Part shown: positions 4,510-5,857 of the stretch, one piece after another | Numbering within the stretch: position 1 is the first letter of the stretch | Layout: each line of letters opens with the position of its first letter | Assembly (NCBI GenBank): GCA_023129805.1 | Contig: JAGMBK010000105.1 | Location: forward strand, 1 to 5,857 | DNA length: 5,857 nt | Reading direction: 5' to 3' | Origin: Candidatus Zixiibacteriota bacterium | Lineage (GTDB): Bacteria; Zixibacteria; MSB-5A5; SM1-73 | Notes under the pieces: model-generated | What the model saw: the letters and a program-made list of their open reading frames with translations, nothing else | The model's database searches: none | Told to the model about the DNA's origin: nothing | Program-made: the position numbers and the translations under genes

Positions 4510-5703
4510 ATGAGTTTAGACTTCGAAAAACTAACAAAATTTGATCTTCTCGATGAGGTCGAAAACGCACTCTTAGCAACTGACAACCCTGGACGCTTAA
4601 AAGACTTCTTCACCACTATGCAAGAGATTATCAGTACAGACCAACTTATTAAAGATTCACCCTCGTTCCCAGGATCGACAGATACAATCATCAGGGACGA
4701 GCTCATCTCTGCAATTGGGTCGACTCTCGCAATCGAGGGCACTCTGCTCGCCAAAGAGGAGATAGAAGAGAGTTTTCAAAAGGCAGATGGCAATGAAAAA
4801 CTCAGGCGAAAAGAGCAGGAAGCCGAAAACTCGCGAAAGGTTTACAACTTCATCCTCGAGTTAGTCGCAAGGAATGAAGGGGATTTCATTTATACTGAGG
4901 AAATGATAAGACAAATTCACACGTATTTCACCGACGGAATGAATTACCTCAGCAATGTTCCTGGAGAGTACCGTAGCAATTTTCCCGCAAGGTTCGGCTA
5001 TCCAACGAGACAGGGGTTGTGTAGAACCAGGCCAGAGGTCGAGATGGCAATGTCTAATTTCATAAAGTGGCTAAATGAGCCGGACAAGGGAATACTAGGG
5101 AGTAGCATAATTGCCAAAGCTGTCATGGCACACTATTATTTGACCGAAATCCATCCCTTCGGTGACGGAAACGGGAGAACGGCACGAGCAGTAGAGGCAC
5201 TGGTTCTATATGTGAACAAGGTTAACAGTTATTGCTTCTGGTCTCTTGCCAATTTTTGGAGCAGCAATAGAAACCAATATATCGTTCATTTGGGCGATAT
5301 CTATTCTACTTGCAATCCTTGGGATTTCCTAATATGGGGCATGAAGGGATATCTTGAGGAGATAAAAAGAGTAAAAGGATCGGTATTAAAGAAAGTAAAA
5401 CAACTCATGTTGATGGATTACGCAAAATACTTGTTGGATAACAAAGAAAAGCAAAAAATAAAGATCAATCCACGCATAGTGGAAATTTTGAGATTACTTG
5501 TACATGGAGGAAAGGTTCCTCTTGAAGACCTCTTATCGTCACCTCAAGTAACAGCTTTATTCAGAAACGTCAAGCGGACAACAAGATATCGAGATTTTAA
5601 GAAAATGGAGGCGTTGAAATTGATACGTAGAAGCATAGAAAATGACAAAATATTCATTGAGCCGAATTTTCAGATTCTGGAGGCTTTAACTTACTATGCT
5701 TAG
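4510..5703 (+). CDS. class II Fic-domain protein, probable AMP transferase, with C-terminal winged helix
   Basis: Fic enzymes usually move AMP from ATP onto Ser, Thr or Tyr hydroxyls of target proteins. This 397-aa protein has the complete active-site motif HPFGDGNGRTAR (residues 215-226, catalytic H215, phosphate-binding G220-N221-G222-R223). An N-terminal helix carries TLAIEG (72-77), matching the inhibitory [S/T]xxxE[G/N] motif, with E76 placed to block ATP. This makes it class II, self-inhibited. GEYRSNFPARFGYPT (152-166) is the region before the substrate flap. Residues about 320-395 (NPRIVEILRLLVHGG...RTTRYRDFKKMEALKLIRR) look like a winged helix, as in many Fic regulators. The start follows AGAGGT at four bases. 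The gene fills integron-like cassette B, with an attC-like site after its stop. No separate antitoxin is seen. It may be a stress, defence or modification enzyme; the target is unknown. Confidence 0.92.
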   Translation: MSLDFEKLTKFDLLDEVENALLATDNPGRLKDFFTTMQEIISTDQLIKDSPSFPGSTDTIIRDELISAIGSTLAIEGTLLAKEEIEESFQKADGNEKLRRKEQEAENSRKVYNFILELVARNEGDFIYTEEMIRQIHTYFTDGMNYLSNVPGEYRSNFPARFGYPTRQGLCRTRPEVEMAMSNFIKWLNEPDKGILGSSIIAKAVMAHYYLTEIHPFGDGNGRTARAVEALVLYVNKVNSYCFWSLANFWSSNRNQYIVHLGDIYSTCNPWDFLIWGMKGYLEEIKRVKGSVLKKVKQLMLMDYAKYLLDNKEKQKIKINPRIVEILRLLVHGGKVPLEDLLSSPQVTALFRNVKRTTRYRDFKKMEALKLIRRSIENDKIFIEPNFQILEALTYYA

Positions 5704-5712
5704 AAACTCAAA

Positions 5713-5782
5713 GTATAACGAATCGATCCAGCGGAATGTCCTCGCGCGGTGAGCAAGTTCACCGCTGATCTTTATGTTAGAT
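5713..5782 (+). other. attC: attC-like recombination site 2 (end of cassette B)
   Basis: This is the best-formed site in the window. R'' GTATAAC (5713-5719) faces R' GTTAGAT (5776-5782), which fits GTTRRRY exactly; TAAC pairs with GTTA. Unpaired spacers of five bases each (5720-5724 and 5771-5775) follow. L'' GATC-C-AGCGG (5725-5734) pairs perfectly with L' CCGCTGATC (5762-5770) apart from one extrahelical C (5728 or 5729). It is 70 bases long and sits ten bases after the fic stop codon. A competing hairpin, GCGGTGA (5746-5752) with TCACCGC (5759-5765), would use part of L'. Confidence 0.75.
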
Positions 5783-5857
5783 GATACACATGAACAAAAG
5801 AATCTAATAAAAACCGCCCGATTTCATCATATCAGCGGGTATGCGGTTCGCGGAGTT
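5777..5857 (+). repeat. cassette 5'-end repeat, copy 2, start of cassette C
   Basis: The second copy of the 4151-4232 repeat, cut by the window edge. It starts at the TTAG of the second attC-like site. The ATG at 5790 reads only MNKRI before TAA. The frame from ATG 5841 reads MRFAE and runs off the edge, matching the micro-ORF at 4216 with only a synonymous change (TTC for TTT). What cassette C carries is outside the window. Confidence 0.85.

Noticed and set aside
4410..4754. 114-aa minus-strand ORF over the fic promoter and 5' end
   Set aside because: A possible antitoxin was considered, but it is serine-rich shadow sequence antisense to fic with no SD or recognisable antitoxin motif; the inhibitory helix is already within the Fic protein.
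3772..5857. CRISPR array or phage/IS element as an explanation for the repeats
   Set aside because: The repeats are too far apart and only two copies are seen, with no spacers, cas genes, transposase or phage structural genes; the attC fold explains the pattern better.

Overview
The window looks like a bacterial chromosome segment of moderate GC with loosely packed genes, ending in a mobile gene-cassette region. It is bacterial because it carries a canonical SSB with an acidic DEDLPF tip, sigma70-like promoters and Shine-Dalgarno sites. The lineage cannot be fixed from sequence alone. The short ammonia-dependent NadE, the M32 carboxypeptidase and the periplasmic thioredoxin suit a Gram-negative or candidate-phylum bacterium (low confidence).

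Bases 1-2340 hold the C-terminal three quarters of an M32 carboxypeptidase, a non-coding gap, and an exported thioredoxin-fold protein with a CGWC active site. A ~390-base gene-free stretch follows, containing an imperfect foldback repeat and a perfect 28-base palindrome. The palindrome lies between the convergent thioredoxin (+) and ssb (-) genes and is probably a two-way terminator. ssb and nadE are divergent, with back-to-back promoters in an AT-rich gap of about 155 bases.

From about base 3772 the character changes. The DNA reads as integron-type cassettes without a visible integrase (a CALIN, cluster of attC sites lacking integrase). Cassette A (about 3773-4150) carries a 100-aa unknown protein. 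Cassette B (about 4151-5776) carries a class II Fic protein with its own promoter. Cassette C begins at 5777 and leaves the window. Two attC-like sites (4084-4156 and 5713-5782) each end a cassette. Both show R''/R' boxes, an unpaired spacer, L''/L' arms with a single unpaired base, and a variable middle. Cassettes B and C share about 82 bases that start exactly at the predicted crossover point, which independently supports the cassette reading.

The housekeeping genes (peptide turnover, thiol redox or folding, ssDNA binding, NAD synthesis) show no shared pathway. The cassette region is the part worth attention: a Fic enzyme as cassette cargo, a repeated cassette 5' end with a possible micro-ORF, and a left boundary that cuts off a short hydrophobic ORF behind nadE.
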